Source of the DNA: Neoalteromonas flava
GTDB taxonomy: Bacteria > Pseudomonadota > Gammaproteobacteria > Enterobacterales > Alteromonadaceae
NCBI RefSeq assembly: GCF_002807685.1
Contig: NZ_PEAX01000003.1
Coordinates: 745,777 to 809,776 of the forward strand
DNA length: 64,000 nucleotides
Direction: 5' to 3'
The notes beneath the pieces were generated by a model that saw nothing but the letters and a program-made list of their open reading frames with translations, ran no database searches and was not told the origin of the DNA. Shown in pieces: positions 8,957-18,433 of the stretch (within the stretch, counting starts at the first letter, position 1; each line of letters starts with the position of its first letter). The position numbers were made by a program, and so were the translations under genes.

Positions 8957-10096
8957 ATGAACGAACGAGAAGAACTCACTTTATTTCGTGACATGGTATT
9001 ACGCTTTTTAGAACAGGAAATACTGCCTCACTATGAAGCCTGGGAAGAAGCCCATAAAACGCCGCGCGATGTTTGGAAAACAATGGGCAGTGCCGGCCTA
9101 TTACTGGTCGATATGCCAGATGAATTTGGTGCTGCTGGTGCTAGTTTCGATGTGGCACAAATGATCCAAGAAGAAATGTGTCGCTTAGGCTTGCATGCAT
9201 TGGCAACGGGTTACAACATTCACGCCAATATTGTCGCACCTTACATACTGAATATTGGTACTAGCGAGCAAAAGAACCAATGGTTACCGCGTATGGTGAC
9301 TGGTGATGTTCTAACTGCACTCGCAATGACTGAACCGGGTGCTGGGAGTGACGTAGCCAATATGCGTACCACAGCTGAAAAAGATGGCGATAGTTACATC
9401 ATCAACGGTTCAAAAACGTTCATTACGAATGGTAACCAAGCCGACATGATCATTGTCTGTGCTAAGACCGACGGCAAAGCAGGTGCGAAGGGAATTTCAC
9501 TGTTTTTAGTCGATACTACCCTGCCCGGTTTCTCCACAGGGAAGCCAATTAAGAAGATTGGTCAACACAGTAGTGATACAGCAGAATTATTTTTTGAAAA
9601 TTTACGCGTCCCTACTTCAGCATTATTAGGTGAAGAAGGAAAAGGGTTTGTGTATTTGATGCAAGAGTTACCACGGGAGCGCCTCGGATGTGCCATTCAA
9701 GCTATAGGTCATGCGCAAGGAGCACTTGATCTTACTGTTGACTATGTCACTCAGCGCAAGGCGTTTAACCAAGCAGTAAGCCAATTTCAAAACACACGAT
9801 TTAAGCTGGCCGAGTGTCAAACTGAGTTGGAAATGTGTCGAGCGTTGTTTGAGAAGCATACTCAAAAGTATAAGAATAATGAGATGACTGTCACGGATGC
9901 CGCAATGCTTAAACTAGCAGCCACTGAAATGCAATTACGGATGGTAAATGAATGCCTGCAGTTATTTGGTGGTTACGGCTACACAGACGAGTACCCAATT
10001 TCGAGGTTTTATCGCGATGCGCGGGTGCAAACGATTTACGCGGGCAGTTCTGAAATAATGAAGGAAGTCGTTGCTAGGGGAATTTTAGGGCGATGA
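8957..10096 (+). CDS. Acyl-CoA dehydrogenase (FAD-dependent)
   Basis: It oxidises an acyl-CoA to the 2,3-enoyl-CoA and passes electrons to electron-transfer flavoprotein. The 379 residues carry both family signatures: A-M-T-E-P-G-A-G-S-D-V (about 126-136) and Q-L-F-G-G-Y-G-Y-T-D-E-Y-P-I-x-R-F-Y-R-D-A-R. The Y-A-G-S-S-E-I segment near the end puts the likely catalytic Glu at residue 366. The overall look is of the long-chain/AcdA group; chain-length preference cannot be read. AGAGG lies about 10 nt before the ATG. An alpha/beta hydrolase follows after 28 bp on the same strand, so a two-gene operon is plausible. Confidence 0.88.
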   Translation: MNEREELTLFRDMVLRFLEQEILPHYEAWEEAHKTPRDVWKTMGSAGLLLVDMPDEFGAAGASFDVAQMIQEEMCRLGLHALATGYNIHANIVAPYILNIGTSEQKNQWLPRMVTGDVLTALAMTEPGAGSDVANMRTTAEKDGDSYIINGSKTFITNGNQADMIIVCAKTDGKAGAKGISLFLVDTTLPGFSTGKPIKKIGQHSSDTAELFFENLRVPTSALLGEEGKGFVYLMQELPRERLGCAIQAIGHAQGALDLTVDYVTQRKAFNQAVSQFQNTRFKLAECQTELEMCRALFEKHTQKYKNNEMTVTDAAMLKLAATEMQLRMVNECLQLFGGYGYTDEYPISRFYRDARVQTIYAGSSEIMKEVVARGILGR

Positions 10097-10124
10097 TATC
10101 TCAAGTACGTTTGGAGAATTTCAC

Positions 10125-11084
10125 ATGTTAATGTGGATTGTAGGGTTCACTTTAATTGTATTAACGCTGTCACTTTTCATCGGTTGGTTGATAACCAAAC
10201 GTTTTGACAAATCCCTGCGCGCGACTTTTCCACGGTCGGGCAAGGTTACTCCAGTTACTGGTGGAAGTATCCATTGGACGGTTAGCGGCCATGGAACAAC
10301 AGTGATCTTAGTGCATGGATTAGCTGGAAATTTGCATAACTTTCGTAGTTTAGAAAAAGCACTTGCGGAAAAATACCAAGTTTATTGTTTGGACAGGCCT
10401 GGAAGCGGTCATTCTGGGCGCAAATATCGCACCGATCCAAGCTTTACTAATCAAACGAGAATGATTGCCGAATGGATGCAAAAGGAAGGGATTGAACCAG
10501 CTATTTTTGTTGGCCACTCAATGGGAGGAGCAATCTCACTCAACTTAGCGATCAACGCACCTGAGAAAGTGAAAGGTTTAGCCTTAATTTGCCCGCTTAC
10601 AGCTCCGTTGAATATTAGACCTTCTCGGGCAGCACAGTTTTACTTTCGCAGCCGCCTACTCCGCTATATTGTGGCCAAAGTATTCTCCCCTTTGATCCAC
10701 AAAAAGATTGGACAACGGCAAGTCAGTGTAATCTTTAAACCAGAAAAGCCACCCTCCAACTTTGCACGTGAGCATGGCGGCGCACTCGCCATGTTATCTG
10801 ATGCATTTTTAGCGGCCAGTGGTGACCTCTCAAATGCGCAAAAAAGCTTACGCGAACAAGTTAAACAGTATAAACAAATCGAATGTCCGGTTTCGGTACT
10901 TTATGGCCAAGATGACCGAGTATTGAATTGTCAAGAGCATACATCAATGATTGAAAAAACAGTACCGCATGCATTCACTAAAGTATTACCCAATAAAGGG
11001 CATATGCTTCCGATAACAGCTGTGCAGGAATGCTGCGATATCATCGATGAAGTGCTTGAAAGAAGTAGTCTCCAATATCAGTAA
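10125..11084 (+). CDS. Alpha/beta hydrolase, membrane-anchored
   Basis: 319 residues. An N-terminal hydrophobic segment (about 2-23) suggests a membrane anchor. Then comes an alpha/beta hydrolase fold: H-G-L-A-G-N oxyanion region after I-L-V, nucleophile elbow G-H-S-M-G-G with Ser132, acid Y-G-Q-D-D-R-V-L and a C-terminal His in N-K-G-H-M-L-P. The triad is complete, so it should be an active esterase/lipase-like enzyme, but the substrate cannot be told. GGAG lies upstream of the ATG. The closeness to the acyl-CoA dehydrogenase hints at lipid or ester catabolism. Confidence 0.82.
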   Translation: MLMWIVGFTLIVLTLSLFIGWLITKRFDKSLRATFPRSGKVTPVTGGSIHWTVSGHGTTVILVHGLAGNLHNFRSLEKALAEKYQVYCLDRPGSGHSGRKYRTDPSFTNQTRMIAEWMQKEGIEPAIFVGHSMGGAISLNLAINAPEKVKGLALICPLTAPLNIRPSRAAQFYFRSRLLRYIVAKVFSPLIHKKIGQRQVSVIFKPEKPPSNFAREHGGALAMLSDAFLAASGDLSNAQKSLREQVKQYKQIECPVSVLYGQDDRVLNCQEHTSMIEKTVPHAFTKVLPNKGHMLPITAVQECCDIIDEVLERSSLQYQ

Positions 11085-11286
11085 ATACGACAAAAACGAA
11101 TATGATGCGGTATAAATTTCATAATTGACTATAGTTACCAATAACCAAAAACACTGGTTATTTAACATTTCTAACGGTATGGTTTTGTGAGTTTTTTCAA
11201 GCAGGTTCACGATAACGCGTTGCCAACATAAAGCAAGCCGTAATAAGTGACCAACTATTAGCGCTGCTGGAGATTATCTTAGCTGT

Positions 11287-12732
11287 ATGCCAATTCAACA
11301 CGAGTCGAGTTACACACGCGCAATTACCGATCTAATAGCGTTAGTTGAAAGTCCAACTGAAAATGCCGACAGTCTTGTCCAGGATGCTGCTGTTTATTTT
11401 AAAGCTGCAGCGAACCTCAAAGAAACCATTACCACATTAAATAATGCAGTTTCAGAAAAACGAGATTCGTTGCAAATAGCGAGTAAAAAAGATCAAGAAG
11501 CTCTCAAAAATGAGCTTGATAAGGCCGAAGCTGCGCTTAAAGAAGAACTTACATCACAACAAGAAGACCGGTTAGCACGTCTTGAACGCGCAACCGTAGT
11601 CTGTGAAAAAATCTTGGCGCTGAGTGAAGGCAAAGACCTCACTGAAACGCTCGAAAAAAGCGCCAAGTTTTTGGGCACTATTCTATTATTGTCCCCGGGT
11701 GAAGGTCGTCGTTTGCAAAAACTTCATCAACGCATGAAACCTTGCTACAAAGCGGTTCTGAGTATCCGCTTGTTAGATGCTTTGATGCAACAGAAACAGG
11801 TTAAAAACAAATATCTAAACACCCACTATGAGATTGATACACGTTTTCAAAACGAAGATCGTCAAGGTCAGCTTGCAACGGTGATCTTTCCTATTATGCT
11901 GGTTGCGCTTTTTCAAGACATTGGTATGCAGCACCCTGATGTACAAAAGATATTAAAAGGCCCTGATAATCAATTAGATCCCTACAGAGTGTTACCGGTA
12001 GAAGAACGTAAAGAGCTGCTTAAACTTAACTTCCAGCATACATTAGATTACTTAGAGTATGGCTTAGGTATGCATAAGTACGTTGGAAACAGCCGAGAAG
12101 AGCGCGATGCGTTTAATCAAACGCAAACCCAAGCGGTCGCTTTTTCAAAACTTGTTATGAAGGATATTTTAAAACCTCGCCACGGGTTAGGCGAAATAAT
12201 AAAGATCCCGCAGATCTACTCTTCAGTTGTGCTCTCAACTAAGCGCGAATATAAAGCTATCGAATTACCTAAAGCCTGTTTATTGATTGAACAACTCGCA
12301 GAAAAAGGTTCGCTCAATAAAATTATCGCGGAATTGTTTACTAAGATGGTTGGCCATTTCCCGCAGGGTTATGGTGTCACTTATATTCCAACAACTGATC
12401 AAGGTGAAGAGCTTGACCGCTACGAATACGCTATTGTTATTGGCTTATACCCAGACAATTTATACGAGCCTGAATGCAGAATTGTAACCAGAAATCTTAC
12501 TTTTATTTCCTCCGGCCCCTCTCTAACAGTCAAGCGTGGGCTCAATCTTTATTTCCCCAAAACACGACAAAAATTAGCAAAAATTGACAAAGAAAAACTA
12601 AAAGAAATCTTGCAGCAGTTAAAACAAGAAGTCACCGATGAGCATATAGAAAACCTTATCCCTCCGTGCTGGCTTCCCCACGAATACTTTTCACAGAAAC
12701 AGCATCAAAACCTCTGGATAAAGGCTTATTAA
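11287..12732 (+). CDS. Uncharacterised protein with coiled coil and degenerate HD-GYP-like domain
   Basis: 481 residues, no signal or membrane segment. Residues about 45-115 form a Lys/Glu/Ala-rich coiled coil. The middle and C-terminal region is laid out like an HD-GYP phosphohydrolase. A-L-F-Q-D-I-G-M (Gln210-Asp211) stands where H-D-I-G normally stands, followed by H-P-D-V. After a long helical stretch comes P-K-A-C-L-L-I-E-Q-L and V-G-H-F-P-Q-G-Y-G-V (from about 355), resembling the family's C-terminal strand. The metal-binding His of the HD pair and the G-Y-P motif are missing, so I infer a non-catalytic relative. The start has only a distant GGAG. It faces the Lrp-type gene convergently. 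Confidence 0.6.
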   Translation: MPIQHESSYTRAITDLIALVESPTENADSLVQDAAVYFKAAANLKETITTLNNAVSEKRDSLQIASKKDQEALKNELDKAEAALKEELTSQQEDRLARLERATVVCEKILALSEGKDLTETLEKSAKFLGTILLLSPGEGRRLQKLHQRMKPCYKAVLSIRLLDALMQQKQVKNKYLNTHYEIDTRFQNEDRQGQLATVIFPIMLVALFQDIGMQHPDVQKILKGPDNQLDPYRVLPVEERKELLKLNFQHTLDYLEYGLGMHKYVGNSREERDAFNQTQTQAVAFSKLVMKDILKPRHGLGEIIKIPQIYSSVVLSTKREYKAIELPKACLLIEQLAEKGSLNKIIAELFTKMVGHFPQGYGVTYIPTTDQGEELDRYEYAIVIGLYPDNLYEPECRIVTRNLTFISSGPSLTVKRGLNLYFPKTRQKLAKIDKEKLKEILQQLKQEVTDEHIENLIPPCWLPHEYFSQKQHQNLWIKAY

Positions 12733-12791
12733 CCCATTTTCGTGAAAACCTATTTTTAATTAAGGGCATAATAATACTCAGGAGCAAAACC

Positions 12792-13259
12792 TCATATGTG
12801 ATTCAATGGTACCTGTGTGCTGTCTTTTATTTTTTCCATTGCAAAACTAGAGGTCACGTCAGTGAGTGAGATACCGCTAATAAAACGTTTATAAAAGTGA
12901 TCATAACCTTGCATATCGGCAACCAATACCTTCAGCATGTAATCATATTCCCCACTTAAACGATAGATTTCCACGACTTCTTCAAACGCTTGAGTGTGGC
13001 TAGCAAATTGTTTTAACCACTGAGGATCGTGGTGTGAGGTTTTAATATGTACAAATACAGTGAGACCTAAGTTTAGCTTATCAGGATTAAGAATGGTTAC
13101 CTTGCGTTCGATTACATTGGCATCTTGTAAGCGTTGAATACGCCGCCAACAGGGCGTTGTAGTTAACCCTACGTGTTCTGCAATTTCTGCAGTAGATAAA
13201 CTAGCGTCAGATTGCAACAATTGCAGGATTTTTTTATCTAAAGCATCGATAGAGACCAA
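12792..13259 (-). CDS. Lrp/AsnC-family transcriptional regulator
   Basis: 155 residues. The N-terminal AsnC-type winged helix-turn-helix starts I-D-A-L-D-K-K-I-L-Q-L-L-Q-S-D-A and continues A-E-I-A-E-H-V-G-L-T-T-T-P-C-W-R-R-I-Q-R-L. A RAM-type ligand-binding domain follows (V-F-V-H-I-K, then G-E-Y-D-Y-M-L-K-V-L-V). The frame opens at TTG 13280. The TTG at 13259 has a strong AGGGGAG 5 nt upstream and gives the usual family start, so I choose it. It lies about 220 bp downstream of prpF on the same strand, behind a hairpin, so it is probably transcribed separately. The ligand is unknown. Confidence 0.88.
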   Translation of the reverse strand: MVSIDALDKKILQLLQSDASLSTAEIAEHVGLTTTPCWRRIQRLQDANVIERKVTILNPDKLNLGLTVFVHIKTSHHDPQWLKQFASHTQAFEEVVEIYRLSGEYDYMLKVLVADMQGYDHFYKRFISGISLTDVTSSFAMEKIKDSTQVPLNHI

Positions 13260-13444
13260 TTTTTCTCCCCTTTCCCACAAAGAGTAATTTTAGTCTCAAT
13301 AATTTAATCTATATAAAATAAATTTGCACAAATAATCACAAAGAGCGAACTTCGCTTTAGTGCTTATGATAGTAAAAAAGTGCTCAGCGACTGTCATTGG
13401 ATATGATAACTAGAACACGAACGTATGCGTTAAAATGATAAATC

Positions 13445-13468
13445 GAGGTTTAGCCAAGACTAAACCTC
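13445..13468 (-). terminator. Hairpin after prpF, probable terminator of the propionate operon
   Basis: A perfect 9-bp inverted repeat, GAGGTTTAG and CTAAACCTC, is separated by 6 nt and lies just past the prpF stop. In the minus-strand transcript the hairpin is followed by a U-rich but interrupted stretch (ATTTATCATTTT), so termination may be incomplete. Confidence 0.55.
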
Positions 13469-13479
13469 CTTACATGATC

Positions 13480-14664
13480 TTACAGCGGGACAAAAACATT
13501 CCCTTCCATTAGCCTTCTTGCGCTACGGCTCATTATGGCTTTTTTTATCGTCCATTGACCTTCAATTTGCTCTGCCGCAGCACCTACTTTTAAGGTACCT
13601 GAAGGATGACCGAAAGTAACACTCTCGCGCCCTACTCCGCCGGACGCAAGGTTTACCAAGGTACCCGGTATTGCCGCTGCTGCACCTATAGCAACTGCCG
13701 CAGTTCCCATCATAGCATGATGCAATTTGCCCATAGATAAGGCGCGTACATTGACGTCGATATCAGCCGCTGCAACTTCACTACCACTGGAAGCTGTGTA
13801 GTCTTGTGGGGGCGCTACGAACGCTAGCTTAGGCGTGTGTTGGCGAGCTTGAGCTTCACTCAAGTCACTGATCAAGCCCATAGCAACTGCGCCTTCAGCA
13901 CGCAGGGTCTCTAGCTTAACTAAGAGTTGAGGATCCTCATTGATCGCTGGCTGTAATTCAGTACCGCTAAAACCAAGCGCATCAGCATTTACAAACACGG
14001 TCGGAATACCCGCGTTGATCAATGTTGCTTGCACGTCTCCATAAACAGACGACTTGATAATATCGGTGACATTACCCGTGGGAAATAAAGCACCTTCACC
14101 GTCTGCAGGATCAAGAAATTCAACCACGACCTCAGCAGCTGGAAAAGTGACACCATCAAGTTCAAAGTCACCGGTTTCCTGTACTTCGCCATTTATTACC
14201 GGTACATGAGCAATGATTGTCTTCTTTATGTTTACCTGCCAGATCCGCACAATCACTGTACCCGTGCCCTTTGAAGAGAGCAGCGGATCCTCAACCATCC
14301 CTTTGCTAATCGCAAATGCACCTACAGCAGCAGTCAAGTTGCCACAATTTCCACTCCAATCGACAAAGGGCTTATCTATTGAAACCTGACCGAATAAATA
14401 ATCTACATCATGCGAGGCAGAATAACTTTTACTGAGTAATACGGTTTTACTTGTGCTCGATGTTGCTCCACCCATACCATCAGTATGCTTACCGTACGGA
14501 TCAGGACTGCCAATTACGCGCAATAATAGGGCATCGCGCTCTGGTCCCGGCTGTTGTGCAAACTCCGGTAAGTCGTCAATGCTGAAAAACACCCCTTTAC
14601 TTGTCCCTCCACGCATATACGTGGCAGGGACTGCTTGCTGAGGGCGAAACACTTGATTACTCAT
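13480..14664 (-). CDS. prpF: PrpF, 2-methylaconitate cis-trans isomerase
   Basis: PrpF isomerises 2-methylaconitate in the AcnD-dependent 2-methylcitrate pathway of propionate breakdown. The 394 residues start with the typical Y-M-R-G-G-T-S-K-G-V-F-F stretch. They continue with S-P-D-P-Y-G-K-H-T-D-G-M-G-G-A-T-S-S-T-S-K, W-S-G-N-C-G-N-L-T-A-A-V-G and the C-terminal G-H-P-S-G-T. It starts 2 bp after the acnD stop. The AcnD/PrpF pair replaces PrpD, and no prpD is present here, which fits. Confidence 0.95.
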   Translation of the reverse strand: MSNQVFRPQQAVPATYMRGGTSKGVFFSIDDLPEFAQQPGPERDALLLRVIGSPDPYGKHTDGMGGATSSTSKTVLLSKSYSASHDVDYLFGQVSIDKPFVDWSGNCGNLTAAVGAFAISKGMVEDPLLSSKGTGTVIVRIWQVNIKKTIIAHVPVINGEVQETGDFELDGVTFPAAEVVVEFLDPADGEGALFPTGNVTDIIKSSVYGDVQATLINAGIPTVFVNADALGFSGTELQPAINEDPQLLVKLETLRAEGAVAMGLISDLSEAQARQHTPKLAFVAPPQDYTASSGSEVAAADIDVNVRALSMGKLHHAMMGTAAVAIGAAAAIPGTLVNLASGGVGRESVTFGHPSGTLKVGAAAEQIEGQWTIKKAIMSRSARRLMEGNVFVPL

Positions 14665-14666
14665 AA

Positions 14667-17264
14667 TCAGGCCTCTTCCGCCGCTAAGAAGTCCTTGGCA
14701 AATCGTTGCAAGACACCGCCAGCTTCGTAAATAGATACTTCTTCAGCGGTATCTAAACGACATTTAACCTCAGCAACATCAATATCACCATTAGCACGAT
14801 TTATGGTTAACTTGAGGAGCGCGCCTGGCGCTATATCACCAGTTACATCGAAGGTTTCGCTACCTTTGATTGCCAGCGTATTGCGATCGGTACCTGCTAA
14901 AAATTCAAGCGGTAAGACACCCATTCCGATTAAATTAGTGCGGTGAATACGTTCAAAGCCTTCCGCCACAATCACTTCGACTCCAGCTAAACGAACTCCT
15001 TTCGCCGCCCAATCACGCGAAGATCCTTGCCCATAATCAGCACCTGCTATGATGATCAGCGGTTGTTTACGCTCCATATAGGTTTCAATAGCTTCCCACA
15101 TGCGCATGACTTTACCGTCTGGCTCAACACGTGCAAGAGAGCCCTCAATTACCGCACCGCTCTCATCGCGCACCATCTCGTTGCGTAGGCGCGGATTCGC
15201 AAAAGTTGCTCGTTGCGCAGTTAAGTGATCACCGCGGTGAGTGGCATAACTATTAAAATCTTCCTCAGGTAAGCCCATTTTAGCGAGATATTCGCCCGCT
15301 GCACTGTCTGGCATAATTGCATTTGACGGTGATAAATGGTCGGTGGTGATGTTATCGCCCAATACCGCCAAAGGCCTTAGCTTCGCTAACGCCCGTTCGC
15401 CTGCCAGCGCACCTTCCCAATACGGTGGGCGACGAATATAGGTACTTTGCGGACGCCAATCATACAGAGGATTGTTATCTTCGCCATAATCAACACGCAA
15501 ATCGAACATTGGGTTATAAACCCTTCTAAACTGTTCAGGCTTTACACTTTGCGCAATGACTGCATCAATTTCTTGATCACTTGGCCAGATATCAGCTAAA
15601 CGCACTTCGTTACCATGTTGATCAAGACCCAAGACATCCTTTTCTATGTCAAAACGAATTGTTCCCGCGATAGCGTAGGCTACAACTAAAGGAGGAGATG
15701 CAAGGAATGCCTGTTTAGCATATGGATGGATACGTCCGTCGAAGTTCCGATTACCCGAAAGTACAGCGGTCGCGTAAAGATCCCTACGCTTTATTTCGTC
15801 AACAATCTCTGGTTTCAAAGCGCCACTCATACCGTTACACGATGTACAAGCGAAGGCTACGATACCAAAGCCAAGTTGCTCCAATTCAGGCAATAACTTT
15901 GCTTCTTCGAGATACAATTGAACTGCTTTAGAACCTGGCGCCAGCGAAGTTTTTACCCACGGTTTACGTGTTAAACCCTTAGCATTAGCGTTGCGCGCAA
16001 TCAAACCCGCAGCAATCATATTGCGCGGATTACTAGTGTTCGTGCAGCTCGTAATCGCCGCGATAATAGTTGCACCATCGGGCATTTCGCCATTCTGCGG
16101 TGTATCAGTTGCTGCGGATATACCTTTGACTTTTAGATCAGCGGTAGACACTCGACTGTGCGGATTTGAAGGACCGGCAATATTGCGTACTACCGTCGAT
16201 AAATCAAAATGCAATACACGCTCATATTCTGCGGTAGCGAGAGCATCGGCCCACAAACCTGTGTGTTTGGCGTACTGTTCAACTAAAGCAACCTGCTCGT
16301 CTTCACGCCCCGTTAGGCGCAAATAATCAATCGTATGCTGATCAATGTAAAACATAGCTGCACTGGCACCGTATTCTGGCGTCATATTAGAGATAGTCGC
16401 TCGATCGCCTAGGGTCAAGTGCTTAGTCCCTTCACCGTAAAACTCTAGGTAGGTTGAAACTACTTTGGCCTTACGTAAAAACTCAGTCAATGCCAAAACA
16501 ATGTCTGTGGCAGTAATCCCCGGCGCTGGTTTACCTACTAATTCAACGCCTACAATATCAGGTAGGCGCATATATGATGCACGCCCCAACATTACACTTT
16601 CAGCCTCAAGCCCACCAACACCTAATGCGATAACACCCAAAGCATCGACCATTGGGGTATGACTATCGGTACCCACTAGGGTATCAGGGAAGGCAACGCC
16701 ATCCCGGTTCTGGATCACCGGTGACATGCGCTCAAGGTTGATTTGGTGCAAGATCCCATTCCCTTGTGGGATCACATCAATATTTTTAAACGCTGTTTTG
16801 GTCCAGTTAATAAAATGGAATCGGTCTTCGTTACGACGATCCTCTATTGCGCGGTTCTTTTCAAACGCGTCTTTTTCGTAACCGGCATGTTCAACCGCCA
16901 ATGAATGGTCAACAACTAATTGTGTCGGTACCACTGGGTTAACTTTGGCAGGATCGCCACCTTTAGCGGCTATGGCATCGCGTAAGCCGGCAAGGTCAAC
17001 CAATGCAGTTTGTCCAAGAATATCGTGACAAACAACACGGGCTGGAAACCATGGAAAATCCAGATCACGTTTGCGCTCAATAATTTGTTCCAGTGACGCT
17101 ATTAAATTCTCAGGAGGACAACGGCGCACCAAATTTTCGGCGAGTATGCGTGATGTATACGGCAACTTTTCGTAGGCCCCAGGTTGTATTGCATTGACCG
17201 CTTCACGGGTGTCAAAGAAATCAATTTCAGCACCGGGTAAAGGTTTTCTGTAATCGTGATTCAT
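14667..17264 (-). CDS. acnD: AcnD, Fe/S-dependent 2-methylcitrate dehydratase
   Basis: An aconitase-family enzyme that dehydrates 2-methylcitrate to 2-methylaconitate. 865 residues. The 4Fe-4S cysteines are seen in T-S-C-T-N-T-S-N-P and F-A-C-T-S-C-N-G-M-S-G. The swivelling domain carries G-A-D-Y-G-Q-G-S-S-R-D-W-A-A-K-G, and V-G-T-D-S-H-T-P-M-V-D-A-L-G is also present. AcnD rather than AcnA is assigned from its position between prpC and prpF and its D-F-P-W-F-P-A-R-V-V-C-H-D stretch. It starts 5 bp after prpC. Confidence 0.95.
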   Translation of the reverse strand: MNHDYRKPLPGAEIDFFDTREAVNAIQPGAYEKLPYTSRILAENLVRRCPPENLIASLEQIIERKRDLDFPWFPARVVCHDILGQTALVDLAGLRDAIAAKGGDPAKVNPVVPTQLVVDHSLAVEHAGYEKDAFEKNRAIEDRRNEDRFHFINWTKTAFKNIDVIPQGNGILHQINLERMSPVIQNRDGVAFPDTLVGTDSHTPMVDALGVIALGVGGLEAESVMLGRASYMRLPDIVGVELVGKPAPGITATDIVLALTEFLRKAKVVSTYLEFYGEGTKHLTLGDRATISNMTPEYGASAAMFYIDQHTIDYLRLTGREDEQVALVEQYAKHTGLWADALATAEYERVLHFDLSTVVRNIAGPSNPHSRVSTADLKVKGISAATDTPQNGEMPDGATIIAAITSCTNTSNPRNMIAAGLIARNANAKGLTRKPWVKTSLAPGSKAVQLYLEEAKLLPELEQLGFGIVAFACTSCNGMSGALKPEIVDEIKRRDLYATAVLSGNRNFDGRIHPYAKQAFLASPPLVVAYAIAGTIRFDIEKDVLGLDQHGNEVRLADIWPSDQEIDAVIAQSVKPEQFRRVYNPMFDLRVDYGEDNNPLYDWRPQSTYIRRPPYWEGALAGERALAKLRPLAVLGDNITTDHLSPSNAIMPDSAAGEYLAKMGLPEEDFNSYATHRGDHLTAQRATFANPRLRNEMVRDESGAVIEGSLARVEPDGKVMRMWEAIETYMERKQPLIIIAGADYGQGSSRDWAAKGVRLAGVEVIVAEGFERIHRTNLIGMGVLPLEFLAGTDRNTLAIKGSETFDVTGDIAPGALLKLTINRANGDIDVAEVKCRLDTAEEVSIYEAGGVLQRFAKDFLAAEEA

Positions 17265-17269
17265 ATAAT

Positions 17270-18394
17270 TTACCCACGTTGCTCAATCGGTACCACCGGA
17301 CGTAATTCTTCACCGGTATACTCAGCAGACGGACGAATAATTCGGTTATCAGCACGTTGCTCCATAACGTGAGCTGCCCAACCGGTGAGGCGCGACATTA
17401 CGAAAATTGGGGTGAACAATTTGGTTGGTATCCCCATGAAGTTATAGGCCGACGCGTGGAAGAAATCAGCATTGCAGAATAGTTTCTTCTCTCGCCACAT
17501 CACTTCTTCGCAGCGCACTGAAACCGGATAAAGTACTGTGTCACCAACATCATCAGCCAGTTTTTCAGACCACTGCTTAATAATCTCATTACGTGGATCA
17601 CTTTCAGAGTAAATCGCATGACCAAAGCCCATGATCTTTTCTTTGCGCGCTAGCATGCCCATCATTTCTTCTTCCGCGTGCTCGGCAGAAGTGAAACGTT
17701 CGATCATTTCCATCGCCGCTTCGTTCGCACCGCCATGCAAAGGACCACGCAGTGAACCAATAGCGCCGGTCACACAGCTGTGCATATCGGATAATGTTGA
17801 CGCGCACACGCGAGCAGTAAAAGTCGATGCATTAAACTCATGTTCAGCGTATAAAATTAGTGATACGTGCATCACTTTCTCGTGTAATGCACTTGGAGCT
17901 TTACCGTGTAACAAATGAAGGAAATGCGCGCCAATCGAATCATCTGAAGTTTCCACGTCGATGCGCACACCATCGTGAGAAAAACGGTACCAATAACAAA
18001 TGATACTCGGGAAACACGCTAGCATGCGATCAGTCACTTGTTGCTGTTGCTCAAAACTGTGCTCCATTTCCAAGTTTCCTAGCATTGAACAACCGGTTCT
18101 TAAAACATCCATTGGATGTGCATCTGCAGGGATCCGTTCAAGCACATCTTTCAATGCTTGGGGCAATCCACGCATGGACTTTAGGCGAGCTTTGTAGTCA
18201 TTTAACTCTGCTTGTGTGGGCAAGTGTCCTTTTAAAATTAAATACGCGACTTCCTCAAATTGGCATTTATCTGCGAGATCTTTAACGTCATATCCTCGAT
18301 AAGTAAGCCCTGAGCCAGATTTACCAACAGTTGATAGCGCAGTTTTACCAGCGACCTGACCGCGCAAACCTGCGCCACTTAATACTTTTGCCAT
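17270..18394 (-). CDS. prpC: PrpC, 2-methylcitrate synthase
   Basis: It condenses propionyl-CoA with oxaloacetate to 2-methylcitrate. The 374 residues of the citrate-synthase fold include S-G-L-T-Y-R-G-Y-D-V at the N-terminus. The catalytic regions are seen in L-H-G-G-A-N-E-A-A-M, M-G-F-G-H-A-I-Y and A-S-A-Y-N-F-M-G-I-P-T-K-L-F. The short length and operon position favour methylcitrate synthase over the TCA enzyme GltA. GGAG lies about 10 nt before the start. 39 bp separate it from prpB. Confidence 0.94.
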   Translation of the reverse strand: MAKVLSGAGLRGQVAGKTALSTVGKSGSGLTYRGYDVKDLADKCQFEEVAYLILKGHLPTQAELNDYKARLKSMRGLPQALKDVLERIPADAHPMDVLRTGCSMLGNLEMEHSFEQQQQVTDRMLACFPSIICYWYRFSHDGVRIDVETSDDSIGAHFLHLLHGKAPSALHEKVMHVSLILYAEHEFNASTFTARVCASTLSDMHSCVTGAIGSLRGPLHGGANEAAMEMIERFTSAEHAEEEMMGMLARKEKIMGFGHAIYSESDPRNEIIKQWSEKLADDVGDTVLYPVSVRCEEVMWREKKLFCNADFFHASAYNFMGIPTKLFTPIFVMSRLTGWAAHVMEQRADNRIIRPSAEYTGEELRPVVPIEQRG

Positions 18395-18433
18395 TACTAA
18401 TATTCTCCGAATAAGATACGGGTTAAAGGTTAA

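Noticed and set aside
11140-11162. AATAACCA / TGGTTATT hairpin after the alpha/beta hydrolase as a terminator
   Set aside because: The stem is short and AT-rich and the following T-run is only three bases, so the evidence is too weak.
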